Origin: Porticoccus hydrocarbonoclasticus MCTG13d
GTDB lineage: Bacteria; Pseudomonadota; Gammaproteobacteria; Pseudomonadales; Porticoccaceae
Direction of reading: 5' to 3'
NCBI RefSeq assembly: GCF_000744735.1
Contig: NZ_JQMM01000001.1
Location: 806,001-870,000, forward strand
DNA length: 64,000 nt
Shown: piece by piece, positions 45,993 to 55,558 of the stretch
How positions within the stretch are numbered: the stretch's first letter is position 1
Layout of the letters: each line of letters starts with the position of its first letter
Position numbers and translations under genes: made by a program
The notes under the pieces: model-generated
Database searches by the model: none
Told to the model about the DNA's origin: nothing
What the model saw: only the letters and a program-made list of their open reading frames with translations

Positions 45993-47991
45993 AGTTCACC
46001 CGGAAACGGGCCCTGTGGCCAGCTCCCCTGAGCTGGCTGACGTGATTGAAAACTCCCTGGAGCAGGCAGTTGGCCGGCTGGAGCGCAGTCGGGAGTTCGC
46101 CAAACCCGCGGCGACGCCGCAGGTGCTCGAGCTCTGTCGTCGGTTGATGATGCAGCCGGGGGGTATTGAGCGGCTCTATCTGTGGGCCCCCAGACTCGAC
46201 CGCGCCGGGGTGTTTTTGGGCACCGACTGGCAGGACCCGAAAACGCTGCTGGCTAGTCTGGTGGCCAATACCTTCGAGCTGGGTGACCGGCAGACGCTTG
46301 TGATTGAATGTCTCAGTCAGTTGCGGGCGTTGTCAGTGGCCAATGGCAGTTATGTCCGGGCCGGATTTTCAGCAGAGCAGGCCCACCACTTCCTCTCCCA
46401 GGTACTGGCCCATAACCTGAGCAAAGTATTTTCTGCCGGTGTTTCCGAGGCGGAACGGCAGAGTCAGCCCGATATGACACGGGTGGTCAATGATTTGCTG
46501 CATTTTCTGGTGGAGCACGTCGGCTACGAGGATATTCTGGGCAACCTCACCGATGAAATCTGGCGTATTCTCGGCCAGCGACCGATCCAGGTCGGCCATG
46601 TCAAAGCCATGATCACCCAGATCGCGATTACGTTGGCCAGGGGCGATTACAGCCTCGGTGATGCCCGCCTCGGTGCAGACCGGTTGATCTCGGCATTGTT
46701 TGGGCCCACCAAGACCAGCCTGGATGATCTTGGAATACCCCACTATCGGGCGTATCTTGCCGCGATGGATTTCAATGCCCTCCAACAAGAAGCTCGCGGG
46801 TTTGCCCGGGCCATGCACGATGTGGGACTGGTCTCCGATTACCATGCGGCGTTTTTGCGCTGGCTGCTGGAAAATGAACGGGTTGAGTTGATACCCGATG
46901 CGCTGGGTCTGAGCAATACCGGGCTGGATTCACTGCAATGTTACAGCAGGCTGGTCTATCAGTTGATTGAAGAAGCCATCTATCCTGAAACCGCCCAGGC
47001 GGTTTACGGACTGGCCATGTTGCTGGAGCGCGGCGTCCTCTTCATTCCGCCGATTGGCCCCGGTCTTTGGCGGCAGATATCGCTCGATCTGTCCGAGAAT
47101 GCCAACGCTGCGATCAGCGCTGCCTTTGGTCACGCGCTGCCCGCACGGGTCTTCTTGCTGGCCGGGACCATTTCCGTGCTTGGGCAACCCCTGGGTCTTG
47201 GGCAGGGCAACAACCCCACCTGTCAGTCGGTGCGGGCGATTTCCATGTGGTCGTTCAATGCCCCCGACTACCTGCTGCATCTGATTGATCAGGTTGGCCA
47301 TTTTGATGGCATGTTGATGCACTTTGAAGGGGCGTCCATCAATTCCGCAGAGTTACCAGTGGATCTGACACGAGCTGTACCAATCGACAGCGATCCGGTT
47401 TCCAATTTGCTGGTGCCACACCTCGATCGTATTTATCTCCAGATGGGACGCCTCTGCGCCGACCGTGGTGAGGATCCGCATCGTTGGATCAATCCGGAGT
47501 TTCACGGCTGGTGGGTGGGTCGTGGTTTTAATATCGCCGTCGATGTGGCCACCGGTAAGCTGCACGACTACGATGGTTTTCTGCGCAATTTCTTTGCCTG
47601 TTATCACCCGCTCAATAATGGCAACCAGTTAGTGATTCACCCTCAGCCGGCGGGGTTGGCAGTGACCGACAGCTCAGCGCGGTTTGTGGGCTGGCATGCC
47701 ATTACCATCCTGCGTGTGGCGCTCGATCAGTCGGGAGAAATGCGGGTTTATTTCTATAACCCGAATAATGACAGTGGGCAAAACTGGGGCAATGGCATCA
47801 AGGTTTCAACCCAGGACAATGGGGAGCGCTATGGTGAGTCCTCACTACTGTTCAATCAGTTGGCCTCCCGCCTGTATATTTTTCACGATGATCCTCTCAC
47901 GTCCAATGCTGTCTGGGGTGTGGCAAAGGAGGAATTGCAAAATGTCAAAGAAATGGCCTTTTCAAGCTGGGCCGCTGACCGTATAACTTGA
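45985..47991 (+). CDS. Large protein of unknown function with possible Cys-His-Asn active site
   Basis: 668 residues, no signal peptide or membrane helix, so cytosolic. I do not recognise the family. The first 400 residues look helical. Near the C-terminal third, GQGNNPTCQSVRAISMW puts Cys413 at the start of a helix; GWHAITILRVAL has His571; and MRVYFYNPNNDSGQNWG follows with Asn592, Asn595 and Asp596. Cys, His and Asn/Asp in that order are the papain/transglutaminase arrangement, so an amidase, peptidase or transglutaminase is possible. The start overlaps the ATP-grasp gene by 8 bp. The reaction is not known. Confidence 0.85.
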   Translation: MSEVHPETGPVASSPELADVIENSLEQAVGRLERSREFAKPAATPQVLELCRRLMMQPGGIERLYLWAPRLDRAGVFLGTDWQDPKTLLASLVANTFELGDRQTLVIECLSQLRALSVANGSYVRAGFSAEQAHHFLSQVLAHNLSKVFSAGVSEAERQSQPDMTRVVNDLLHFLVEHVGYEDILGNLTDEIWRILGQRPIQVGHVKAMITQIAITLARGDYSLGDARLGADRLISALFGPTKTSLDDLGIPHYRAYLAAMDFNALQQEARGFARAMHDVGLVSDYHAAFLRWLLENERVELIPDALGLSNTGLDSLQCYSRLVYQLIEEAIYPETAQAVYGLAMLLERGVLFIPPIGPGLWRQISLDLSENANAAISAAFGHALPARVFLLAGTISVLGQPLGLGQGNNPTCQSVRAISMWSFNAPDYLLHLIDQVGHFDGMLMHFEGASINSAELPVDLTRAVPIDSDPVSNLLVPHLDRIYLQMGRLCADRGEDPHRWINPEFHGWWVGRGFNIAVDVATGKLHDYDGFLRNFFACYHPLNNGNQLVIHPQPAGLAVTDSSARFVGWHAITILRVALDQSGEMRVYFYNPNNDSGQNWGNGIKVSTQDNGERYGESSLLFNQLASRLYIFHDDPLTSNAVWGVAKEELQNVKEMAFSSWAADRIT

Positions 47992-48065
47992 TGGTTAAGG
48001 GCTGGCCGCTGGGTAGGGTGATATGTTGCCGGTGAGTCAATAGCGTTCAAAGCATTGTATTTAGC

Positions 48066-48095
48066 TTGGGAATCGCTGGTGGATTTGTGTACAAT
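48066..48095 (+). promoter_or_regulatory. Predicted sigma-70 promoter of glyA
   Basis: TTGGGA (48066-48071), an 18-bp spacer and TACAAT (48090-48095), 36 bp before the glyA ATG at 48132. It matches the -35 in 4 and the -10 in 5 of 6 positions. Confidence 0.5.
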
Positions 48096-48131
48096 TCACG
48101 CTCTTTTTCCCCAGCCACCAGTGTGAGATCC

Positions 48132-49391
48132 ATGTTCGATAAAGATATCAGCATTGCCAGTTTTGACCCCGAAATCTGGGCTGCCATTCAACACGAAGAG
48201 CAGCGTCAGGAAGAGCACCTCGAGCTGATTGCCTCCGAGAATTACACCAGTCCGGCCGTCATGGCCGCTCAGGGCACCAAGCTCACCAACAAGTACGCAG
48301 AGGGCTATCCCCACAAGCGCTACTACGGTGGTTGTGAATTTGTTGATCAGACCGAGGAGTTGGCCATTGAGCGAGTCAAGGTGCTATTTGGTGCCGGCTA
48401 TGCCAATGTCCAGCCGCATTCCGGTTCTCAGGCCAACAGTGCGGTCTATCAGGCACTATGCATGCCGGGTGATACCATCCTCGGTATGAGTCTGGATGCC
48501 GGTGGGCATCTAACCCATGGTGCCAAACCGAATTTCTCGGGCAAAATTTACCATGCTGTGCAATATGGTCTCGATCCGGAAACCGGTCTGCTGGACTATC
48601 ACCAGGTCGAGACACTGGCGCTGGAACACAAACCAAAAATGATTGTGGCCGGCTTCTCTGCTTATTCAGGGATACTGGATTGGGCTAAATTTCGCGATAT
48701 TGCTGACAAGGTGGGCGCCTACTTGCTGGTGGATATGGCTCACGTGGCGGGTCTGGTGGCCGCAGGGGTTTATCCTAGTCCAGTTCCCTATGCTGATGTG
48801 GTGACGTCAACCACCCATAAAACCCTGCGGGGTCCCCGTGGCGGTATCATTCTGACCAACAGCGAAGAGTTGGCAAAAAAAATTAACTCGGCGGTATTCC
48901 CTGGTGGTCAGGGTGGCCCCCTGTGCCATGTGATTGCTGCCAAGGCGGTGTCTTTCAAGGAAGCGATGACCGAGGACTTTCGTGTCTACCAGCAGCAGGT
49001 GGTGAAAAATGCCAAGGCCATGGCTGCTGCCTTTATGGAACGCGGTATCCGGATTGTCTCCAAAGGCACTGAAAATCACCTGATGCTGGTGGATCTGATC
49101 GGCAAGGATTATACCGGGAAGGATGCGGACGAGGCTCTCGGCCGCGCCTTCATCACTGTCAACAAGAATGCTGTACCCAACGATCCCCGCTCACCATTTA
49201 TAACCTCGGGGCTTCGGATTGGTACGCCGGCAATTACTACCCGTGGGTTTACCGAGAATGAGAGTATCCAGCTCACCCACTGGATCTGCGATGTGCTGGA
49301 CAGCCTGGAAAACGGTACCGCTGAGCAGGTGATTCCACAGGTAAAAGAAAAGGTGCTGGAGATCTGTGCCAGATTCCCCGTGTATGGCTAA
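48132..49391 (+). CDS. glyA: Serine hydroxymethyltransferase
   Basis: 419 residues from the ATG at 48132 ([16 protein letters not shown]); the ORF begins 22 codons earlier without support. The PLP Lys is Lys230 in [15 protein letters not shown], and [33 protein letters not shown] and [13 protein letters not shown] are the usual family blocks. It interconverts serine and glycine with tetrahydrofolate, feeding one-carbon metabolism. It stands alone under its own promoter with an intrinsic terminator at 49421 before nrdR. Confidence 0.98.
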   Translation: MFDKDISIASFDPEIWAAIQHEEQRQEEHLELIASENYTSPAVMAAQGTKLTNKYAEGYPHKRYYGGCEFVDQTEELAIERVKVLFGAGYANVQPHSGSQANSAVYQALCMPGDTILGMSLDAGGHLTHGAKPNFSGKIYHAVQYGLDPETGLLDYHQVETLALEHKPKMIVAGFSAYSGILDWAKFRDIADKVGAYLLVDMAHVAGLVAAGVYPSPVPYADVVTSTTHKTLRGPRGGIILTNSEELAKKINSAVFPGGQGGPLCHVIAAKAVSFKEAMTEDFRVYQQQVVKNAKAMAAAFMERGIRIVSKGTENHLMLVDLIGKDYTGKDADEALGRAFITVNKNAVPNDPRSPFITSGLRIGTPAITTRGFTENESIQLTHWICDVLDSLENGTAEQVIPQVKEKVLEICARFPVYG

Positions 49392-49420
49392 ATGACCTCC
49401 GCCATCAGATAGTCAGAAAA

Positions 49421-49446
49421 GCCCTGCTCAAGCGGGGTTTTTTGTT
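49421..49446 (+). terminator. Intrinsic terminator after glyA
   Basis: GCCCTGCT, a two-base loop and AGCGGGGT, with one G-T pair, then TTTTT. It lies 30 bp past the glyA stop. Confidence 0.75.
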
Positions 49447-49562
49447 TCTGATTGGGTTCTGATTGAAGGTGTCGTTTTGTCCCTGTGACCGGTTTTACAG
49501 AGCGGGTAGCAATGACAAGATGTGGTACCATTTGCGCCTGTTCGAATTCATTGGCAAAACCC

Positions 49563-50036
49563 ATGCACTGTCCTTTCTGTAGCGCCGACGACACCAAGGT
49601 GATTGACTCCCGGCTGGTTGCCGAAGGCGATCAGGTACGCCGTCGACGCGAGTGCCTCTCCTGCAAGGAGCGCTTTACCACCTATGAGGTGGCAGAACTG
49701 CTCATGCCAAGAGTGATCAAGCGTGATGACGTGCGGGAGCCGTTTGACGAAGACAAGCTGAGGGCGGGGTTGTTGCGTGCGCTGGAAAAAAGGCCAGTAA
49801 GTATTGAGCGTATTGAAGCAGCCATTTCCCACATTCAGCACCAGATCCGCGCTACCGGGGAGCGTGAGGTGACGTCCCGAATGATTGGCGAGCAGGTGAT
49901 GGAGCAGTTGCGCGAGCTCGATGAAGTGGCCTATGTCAGATTTGCCTCGGTCTATCGCAGTTTTCAGGATCTGAGTGAATTTCGTGCGGAACTTGATCGG
50001 CTGGAAAAAAATCTGCCTGATATTAAAGGTGCCTGA
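49563..50036 (+). CDS. nrdR: Transcriptional repressor NrdR
   Basis: 157 residues from the ATG at 49563. The zinc ribbon has Cys3, Cys6, Cys31 and Cys34 ([10 protein letters not shown] ... [11 protein letters not shown]), and an ATP-cone follows ([20 protein letters not shown]). NrdR senses dATP/ATP and represses ribonucleotide reductase genes by binding NrdR boxes. It starts the conserved run nrdR-ribD-ribE-ribBA-ribH-nusB-thiL-pgpA. The longer ORF in the source frame is not needed; E. coli NrdR is 149 residues. Confidence 0.97.
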   Translation: MHCPFCSADDTKVIDSRLVAEGDQVRRRRECLSCKERFTTYEVAELLMPRVIKRDDVREPFDEDKLRAGLLRALEKRPVSIERIEAAISHIQHQIRATGEREVTSRMIGEQVMEQLRELDEVAYVRFASVYRSFQDLSEFRAELDRLEKNLPDIKGA

Positions 50037-50041
50037 ATCCG

Positions 50042-51145
50042 GTGAGCCGTCGTCTTGATTTGAGCCTGATGGCCAGAGCAGTGCAACTGGCGGGCCGGGG
50101 TCGCTACACTACGAAGCCCAATCCGGTGGTGGGTTGTGTCATCGCCAGCGGTGATCGGGTGATCGGGGAAGGCTGGCATGAGCGAGCCGGTGAGCCCCAC
50201 GCGGAAATTCATGCTCTGAGTCAGGCAGGTGCCGCAGCCAAAGGTGCCACGGCGTATGTCACACTTGAGCCGTGCAGCCATCACGGCCGTACCCCGCCCT
50301 GTGTGGAAGCGCTGATTTTGGCGGGTATATCTCGGGTAGTGTATGCGATGGTGGACCCCAATCCCGAGGTTGCCGGTGCTGGTCTGGAAAAGCTTCGGCG
50401 TGCTGGTATCACTGTGGATGGCCCCGTGCTGGAGGATCAGGCACGGGAACTCAATCGGGGCTTTATCAAGCGTCACCAGCACGGCATGCCCTGGGTTACG
50501 GTTAAACTAGCCATGAGTATGGATGCGCGCACGGCTATGGCCAGTGGCGAAAGCCAGTGGATTACTGGTGTTGCAGCGCGCAGCGATGTGCAGCGTCTGC
50601 GGGCGCAAAGCTGTGCCATTATTACCGGTAGCGGTACGTTGTTGCACGATGATCCATCCCTCACCGTCCGGGCCGCCGAGCTGAGGCTTGATAATGCAGC
50701 CGAGATTGCCATGAGGCAACCGCTCAGAGTGGTGGTGTGTGGAAAAAGCCCCTTGCCCCCCGAGGCAGTCCTGCTAACCGACGGTGGCAGGACACTGCTG
50801 GTGACGGCGGTTGAAAAAAATATCCCCGGTGTGGCATCGGTCACTCTCGACAGGGGAGATGGCAGCGTAGATCTGGCAGCCCTGCTGCGACATCTCGCAG
50901 GGCTGGAATGCAATCGTGTGCTGGTGGAAGCCGGAGCGACGCTCGCTGGTGCGTTTGTCGGTCAGGGGCTGGTGGATGAGCTGATTGTTTACATGGCGCC
51001 GACATTACTTGGCAGTCTGGCGAGGCCTATGCTGGTGTTGCCTTTTGATAATATGGATCAGCAGTTGCCGTTGAAGATACGGGATGTCCGCATGGTGGGT
51101 GACGATTTGCGGATCACGTCGGAACCCTCGACACCGTCCCGGTAA
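50042..51145 (+). CDS. ribD: Bifunctional riboflavin deaminase/reductase
   Basis: 367 residues from a GTG at 50042, 5 bp after nrdR. The deaminase domain has the zinc ligands His53-Ala-Glu55 (PHAEIHAL), Cys78 and Cys87 (LEPCSHHGRTPPC). The reductase domain follows from about residue 150 (VTVKLAMSMDARTAM) to VLVEAGATLAGAFV. It converts the GTP-derived diaminopyrimidine to the ribitylamino form for riboflavin synthesis. Cotranscribed with nrdR. Confidence 0.96.
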   Translation: MSRRLDLSLMARAVQLAGRGRYTTKPNPVVGCVIASGDRVIGEGWHERAGEPHAEIHALSQAGAAAKGATAYVTLEPCSHHGRTPPCVEALILAGISRVVYAMVDPNPEVAGAGLEKLRRAGITVDGPVLEDQARELNRGFIKRHQHGMPWVTVKLAMSMDARTAMASGESQWITGVAARSDVQRLRAQSCAIITGSGTLLHDDPSLTVRAAELRLDNAAEIAMRQPLRVVVCGKSPLPPEAVLLTDGGRTLLVTAVEKNIPGVASVTLDRGDGSVDLAALLRHLAGLECNRVLVEAGATLAGAFVGQGLVDELIVYMAPTLLGSLARPMLVLPFDNMDQQLPLKIRDVRMVGDDLRITSEPSTPSR

Positions 51146-51202
51146 AAGACGACAAATTGAGCTTGATCAACTGGTAATCGCGTGCTGGTGGGCGCAGGTG
51201 TT

Positions 51203-51811
51203 ATGTTTACAGGCATTATTGAAGCAGTTGGCGAAATCGTGGCTTGTGAGCCCCGCAGTGGCGATCTGCGGTTGCGGGTTAAAACCTTTGGTCTTGATCT
51301 GGCTGGTATCAGCCTGGGTGACAGTATCGCCACCAACGGTGTTTGTCTGACCGTAATAGAATTGCCCGGCGACGGTTATGTCGCCGATGTGTCTTCGGAG
51401 ACCCTGGCGAACACCACTATTGGTGACTGGCAAGCGGGAACGCCTGTCAATCTTGAGCGGGCATTGACGCCTTCGAGCCGCCTGGGAGGACACCTGGTTT
51501 CCGGTCATGTGGACGCGGTGGGAGAAGTGTTGAGCCGCCACCCCGATGCGCGGTCCGAGCGTTTTCGTCTGCGCGCCCCCGATTCGCTGGCAAAATACAT
51601 TGCCCACAAGGGATCCATCACCGTTGATGGCACCAGCCTTACGGTAAATCGTGTGGAGGGCGCAGAGTTCGAGCTGAATATTGTTCCCCATACACTCGAG
51701 CATACGGTGATGGGTACCTACGTGCCCGGCAGCCGGGTCAACCTCGAAGTTGATTTGGTAGCTCGCTACTTGGAGCGGCTACTGTTGGGTGACAAGGCGG
51801 CAGAGGCCTAA
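51203..51811 (+). CDS. ribE: Riboflavin synthase alpha chain
   Basis: 202 residues from the ATG at 51203; the longer ORF adds seven codons. The N-terminal MFTGIIEAVGEI is diagnostic, and two homologous barrels follow, the second beginning around SGHVDAVGEV (SRLGGHLVSGHVD). It makes riboflavin and ribitylaminouracil from two lumazines, completing the pathway with ribD, ribBA and ribH nearby. Gene naming varies; ribE here follows the E. coli use ribC/ribE for the alpha chain. Confidence 0.96.
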   Translation: MFTGIIEAVGEIVACEPRSGDLRLRVKTFGLDLAGISLGDSIATNGVCLTVIELPGDGYVADVSSETLANTTIGDWQAGTPVNLERALTPSSRLGGHLVSGHVDAVGEVLSRHPDARSERFRLRAPDSLAKYIAHKGSITVDGTSLTVNRVEGAEFELNIVPHTLEHTVMGTYVPGSRVNLEVDLVARYLERLLLGDKAAEA

Positions 51812-51856
51812 CCGAAATAGGACCGCGACAAACGGACAGTTAGAGAAGATTGAATT

Positions 51857-52969
51857 ATGGCATTGAATACTATCGAAGAACTGGTTACCGATATCCGCCA
51901 GGGGAAAATGGTCATTCTCATGGACGACGAGGATCGTGAAAATGAAGGCGATCTGGTTATGGCGGCGACCATGGTTCGCCCGGAAGATATTAATTTTATG
52001 GCCACCCACGGCCGCGGACTGATCTGCCTGACACTCTCCGAGGATCGCTGTCGCCAGCTGAATTTGCCCTTGATGGTGGATGCCAACAAGGCGAGCCATG
52101 GCACTAATTTTACCGTATCCATTGAGGCGGCCGAGGGTGTTACCACCGGTATCTCTGCGGCTGACCGCGCCCGGACGGTGCAGGTGGCGGTGTCCAGTAA
52201 TGCCAGGCCCCAGGATATTGTGCAACCGGGGCATATCTTTCCCCTCAAAGCCCAGCCGGGTGGCGTATTGAGTCGTGCGGGGCATACGGAGGCCGGTTGC
52301 GACCTGGCTCGCATGAGCGGCTTTGAACCGGCGGCCGTGATTGTCGAGATCATGAATGACGATGGCACCATGGCCCGGAGAGCTGATCTGGAAGCCTTTG
52401 CGGTCAAGCACCAGTTGAAAATCGGCACTATCGCCGATCTGATCCATTACCGGCTGGTGACCGAGAAAACCGTCAGCTGCATCAATGATCGCCCTATTGA
52501 TACCCAGTACGGTCGGTTTGATCTGAAAACCTATCTCGACGTGGCTCGCAATGAAAAACATTTTGCACTGGTGATGGGTGATGTGACGTCGGGTGAGCCG
52601 CCGCTGGTTCGGGTGCATATCAATAAATCATCCCGCGACCTGTTTGCCATGGAGCCCGGTGATGGTTACCGGAGCTGGAGTCTGTCGCGTGCCATGGAGA
52701 AAGTCGCCGAGGAGGGTCGTGGCGTTGTCGTGTTCCTCTACTATCCGGAGACGGCGGATGATATTGATGCCAATGTTGATGAAATGCTCAGCCGTGAACC
52801 CTCCAGGCCCCAGCAGGCCAGTGAGGTGGTGTATCAGCAGGTTGGCACCGGCTCACAGATACTGATGGATCTCGGCATTCATAAAATGCGCCTGATGAGC
52901 GCGCCCTTCCGTTTCACCGGCATTTCCGGGTTTGATCTGGAAGTCGTCGAATATATCAATTGTGATTGA
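51857..52969 (+). CDS. ribBA: 3,4-Dihydroxy-2-butanone 4-phosphate synthase with degenerate GTP cyclohydrolase II domain
   Basis: 370 residues. The N-terminal RibB half is intact: DDEDRENEGDLVMAA (metal-binding), ATHGRGLICL and GHTEAGCDLARMSG. In the C-terminal RibA-like half the zinc-binding Cys triad is absent; RVHINKSSRDLFAM replaces HSECLTGD. So it should act only as DHBP synthase. A separate, intact RibA (56302) would supply GTP cyclohydrolase II. This split is known in proteobacteria. No FMN riboswitch is seen upstream, unlike many ribB leaders. Confidence 0.92.
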   Translation: MALNTIEELVTDIRQGKMVILMDDEDRENEGDLVMAATMVRPEDINFMATHGRGLICLTLSEDRCRQLNLPLMVDANKASHGTNFTVSIEAAEGVTTGISAADRARTVQVAVSSNARPQDIVQPGHIFPLKAQPGGVLSRAGHTEAGCDLARMSGFEPAAVIVEIMNDDGTMARRADLEAFAVKHQLKIGTIADLIHYRLVTEKTVSCINDRPIDTQYGRFDLKTYLDVARNEKHFALVMGDVTSGEPPLVRVHINKSSRDLFAMEPGDGYRSWSLSRAMEKVAEEGRGVVVFLYYPETADDIDANVDEMLSREPSRPQQASEVVYQQVGTGSQILMDLGIHKMRLMSAPFRFTGISGFDLEVVEYINCD

Positions 52970-53038
52970 TTCCCGCGGATCATTCAGCGGGGGCCTGGAG
53001 GCTGTTTTAACAGGCTGTAAACCTACTGGAAAAAGAAC

Positions 53039-53509
53039 ATGAGTGAATATCGCCCCGATGAGGGTAGTTTTAACGTGGAGGGTGCACGCATCGCTATTGT
53101 GGTGGCGCGCTGGAACAGCCAGATTACCGACAGCTTGTTGGCGGGCGCGCAGCGAGCCTTGTTGCGTCATGGTATTGATGAGCAGGCTATTGATCTGTTC
53201 CGGGTCCCCGGCGCCTTTGAGTTGCCGCTGACCTGCAGTCAAGTGGCAAAGACCCGCCGTTATGATGCCGTGGTTGCCCTGGGGTGTGTGATCCGTGGGG
53301 GTACACCCCATTTTGACTATGTGTGCAGCGAAACGACTCGTGGCATCGGGGAGGTCGCTCTGCAGGAGGGACTGCCCGTCGCTTTCGGTGTTTTGACAAC
53401 CGATGATCTGGCGCAGGCGCAACAGCGCGCTGGTGATAATCAGGAAAATAAGGGAGAAGAAGCGGCACTGACCGCACTGGAAATGATCTCCCTTTTTCGT
53501 CAGCTTTAG
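53039..53509 (+). CDS. ribH: 6,7-Dimethyl-8-ribityllumazine synthase
   Basis: 156 residues, the usual length. Key sites: IVVARWNSQITDSL (N-terminal phosphate-binding strand), VPGAFELPL, and GCVIRGGTPHFDYVCSET with the catalytic His in the conserved GxxHFDYV block. It joins the ribitylaminouracil and dihydroxybutanone phosphate to lumazine and usually forms 60-mer or pentamer shells. It is the gene before nusB in the conserved rib-nusB run. Confidence 0.97.
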   Translation: MSEYRPDEGSFNVEGARIAIVVARWNSQITDSLLAGAQRALLRHGIDEQAIDLFRVPGAFELPLTCSQVAKTRRYDAVVALGCVIRGGTPHFDYVCSETTRGIGEVALQEGLPVAFGVLTTDDLAQAQQRAGDNQENKGEEAALTALEMISLFRQL

Positions 53510-53518
53510 GAGATTGTC

Positions 53519-53959
53519 TTGTCATTGCCCTCAACACGAAGAAAGGCCCGCCAGTTATTGGTTCAGGCACTGTATCAGTGGCAGCTCTCGGGTTCGGATT
53601 TACACAGTATCGAAGCGGAGTTTTTTGTCGACAATGATATGCGCAAGGTGGATACCGAGTTTTTTCGGGAACTGCTGCACGGTATTCCGCGTCATCTGGA
53701 CGAACTGGATGCTGTTTACGGCAGTCACCTCGACCGTAAGAATACCGATCTGGATCCGGTATCCAGGGCGCTGCTGCGCATGGGTAGTTACGAACTGTGT
53801 TATCGCATTGATGTTCCCTACAAGGTGGCTATCAATGAGGCGGTCAATCTGGCCAAGACCTTTGGTCCAACCGATGCGTACAAATATATCAACGGCATCC
53901 TTGATAAAGTAGCTTTTGAACGCAGGGCGGTGGAAGTAAAAGCAGCCAGGGCGCGCTGA
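53519..53959 (+). CDS. nusB: Transcription antitermination factor NusB
   Basis: 146 residues from a TTG at 53519 preceded by TTTAGGAGA. The all-helical fold is recognisable: RKARQLLVQALYQWQLSG at the N-terminus and YKVAINEAVNLAKTFGPTDAYKYINGILDKV at the C-terminus. NusB with NusE (S10) binds boxA RNA to promote rRNA antitermination. It lies 9 bp after ribH and ahead of thiL, the widespread ribH-nusB-thiL order. Confidence 0.96.
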   Translation: MSLPSTRRKARQLLVQALYQWQLSGSDLHSIEAEFFVDNDMRKVDTEFFRELLHGIPRHLDELDAVYGSHLDRKNTDLDPVSRALLRMGSYELCYRIDVPYKVAINEAVNLAKTFGPTDAYKYINGILDKVAFERRAVEVKAARAR

Positions 53960-53990
53960 TTCTCTTTCCATCATTCGGGACAGGGTGAAC

Positions 53991-54953
53991 ATGCCACTCA
54001 ATGAATTTTCGCTGATCGAGCACTACTTTTCCGCCATCGGTCAGGCTGATGGGGTGATGCTAGGGGTTGGAGACGACGGCGCGCTACTGGATATTCCAGC
54101 AGGTCAGCACCTGGTTGTTTCGGTGGATACATTGGTCGCCGGCGTGCATTTCCCCCCGGATGCCGCCCCTGATGATATTGCCCGTCGCGCCTTGCGGGTT
54201 AACCTCAGCGATCTGGCGGCAATGGGGGCAACCCCCCGCTGGTTTACATTGGCACTGACGCTGCCCGGCGCTGATATGGATTGGCTGAAGGCATTTTCCC
54301 GGGCATTGGCGGTGGATGCAGAGCAGTTTGGCTGTGCTCTGGTCGGTGGTGATACCACTGCCGGGCCGCTGACTATTTCAATCCAGGTCATGGGTTTGGT
54401 GCCAAGGGGGCGGGCGCTGACCCGCGTTGGGGCCCGGGCAGGCGATTATGTTTTTGTCACGGGGACACTGGGTGAGGGAGCGGCAGCACTGCAACTGTTT
54501 GACCCCTCGGTTGAACTCGCTGGATCAGTCAGAGAGCGACTGAAAGAACGCTTTTATCAACCCATGCCCCGACTGCGGGAGGGGCTGGCATTGCGCGGCC
54601 TTGCATCGGCGGCACTGGATGTATCAGATGGTTTGTTGGCAGATCTCGGGCATATCGCTGAACAAAGCGCCCTCGGTGCCGATTTGGAGTTATCTGCGTT
54701 GCCGGTGGCACCCTGGTTGAAGAAGCTCGCCGATGCCGGGACAGTGCAGGACTGGGTGCTGTCCGGTGGTGACGACTATGAGCTCTGTTTTACGGTGCCG
54801 GCAGAAAATCTGGCCGCGATTGACGGTATGATAGTCGGGGGTGAATTGATCGCGACCTGTATTGGCCGGATGACCCCCAACACGGGAATCCGCTGTATCA
54901 ATGGCAACGGCATGTCGGTGCAGGTTGAGCAGACGGGGTACCGGCACTTTTAG
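53991..54953 (+). CDS. thiL: Thiamine-monophosphate kinase
   Basis: 320 residues from the ATG at 53991 (a GTG two codons earlier, at 53985, is possible). The PurM/ThiL fold shows FSLIEHYFSAIG, GVGDDGALLDI, VSVDTLVAGVHFP, RALRVNLSDLAAMGA and VGGDTTAGPLTISI; ALDVSDGLLADL occurs later. It phosphorylates thiamine monophosphate to the diphosphate with ATP. The gene is 31 bp after nusB and ahead of pgpA. Confidence 0.95.
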   Translation: MPLNEFSLIEHYFSAIGQADGVMLGVGDDGALLDIPAGQHLVVSVDTLVAGVHFPPDAAPDDIARRALRVNLSDLAAMGATPRWFTLALTLPGADMDWLKAFSRALAVDAEQFGCALVGGDTTAGPLTISIQVMGLVPRGRALTRVGARAGDYVFVTGTLGEGAAALQLFDPSVELAGSVRERLKERFYQPMPRLREGLALRGLASAALDVSDGLLADLGHIAEQSALGADLELSALPVAPWLKKLADAGTVQDWVLSGGDDYELCFTVPAENLAAIDGMIVGGELIATCIGRMTPNTGIRCINGNGMSVQVEQTGYRHF

Positions 54954-55008
54954 TCTTTTTTGGCCGCTCGTTTGATTGATGTTGGCCACTGGTTTTCAGG
55001 TGTAGTGA

Positions 55009-55497
55009 ATGGATCGTCGACTGAACCCCTCTTTTGCACAGTTACTGAAAAACCCTGTGCATTTTCTGGCATTTGGCTTCGGCAGTGGGCTGGCTCCCAA
55101 GGGTCCGGGTACTGCCGGCACGCTGGTGGCCGTGCTAATCTGGCCGGCCCTGGCCACTCTGCCATTAACGCTCTATTTGTTGATCGTGGCACTGGCCGCG
55201 CTGCTGGGTTTTTATCTTTGTGGCAGGACGGCGCACGATCTTGGTGTCAAGGATCATCAGGGGATTGTCTGGGATGAGATGGTGGGCTACTGGCTGACCA
55301 TGGCAGCACTCCCGGTGACCTGGGTCTGGGCGCTGGCCGGGTTCGTCCTGTTTCGTCTTTTTGATATCTGGAAGCCCTGGCCCATCTGTTGGCTTGATCG
55401 TCACGTGGATGGGGGTGCCGGTATCATGCTGGATGATTTGCTGGCCGGTGTGTTTGCCTGGCTCATACTGTTTGCTGTAGGGCAAATCTGGTTTTAG
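55009..55497 (+). CDS. pgpA: Phosphatidylglycerophosphatase A
   Basis: 162 residues, with FLAFGFGSGLAPKGPGTAGTL, then VKDHQGIVWDEMVGYWLTM and a C-terminal hydrophobic segment, matching PgpA. It dephosphorylates phosphatidylglycerophosphate in the inner membrane to make phosphatidylglycerol. The thiL-pgpA adjacency is conserved in gammaproteobacteria. The gap to thiL is 55 bp. Confidence 0.94.
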   Translation: MDRRLNPSFAQLLKNPVHFLAFGFGSGLAPKGPGTAGTLVAVLIWPALATLPLTLYLLIVALAALLGFYLCGRTAHDLGVKDHQGIVWDEMVGYWLTMAALPVTWVWALAGFVLFRLFDIWKPWPICWLDRHVDGGAGIMLDDLLAGVFAWLILFAVGQIWF

Positions 55498-55558
55498 GTA
55501 TCGAACAGGCGTGTTATAGCCGATACTGTTCAAGGTTTTCGGATAAGCGTGGGCAGGG

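Noticed and set aside
49464-49531. nrdR promoter TTTACA / TACCAT
   Set aside because: The hexamers are 26 bp apart, too far for a sigma-70 promoter; not reported as a feature.
51146-53038. Search for an FMN riboswitch near the rib genes
   Set aside because: I saw no RFN element upstream of ribD, ribE, ribBA or ribH; the gaps are too short or lack the conserved blocks.
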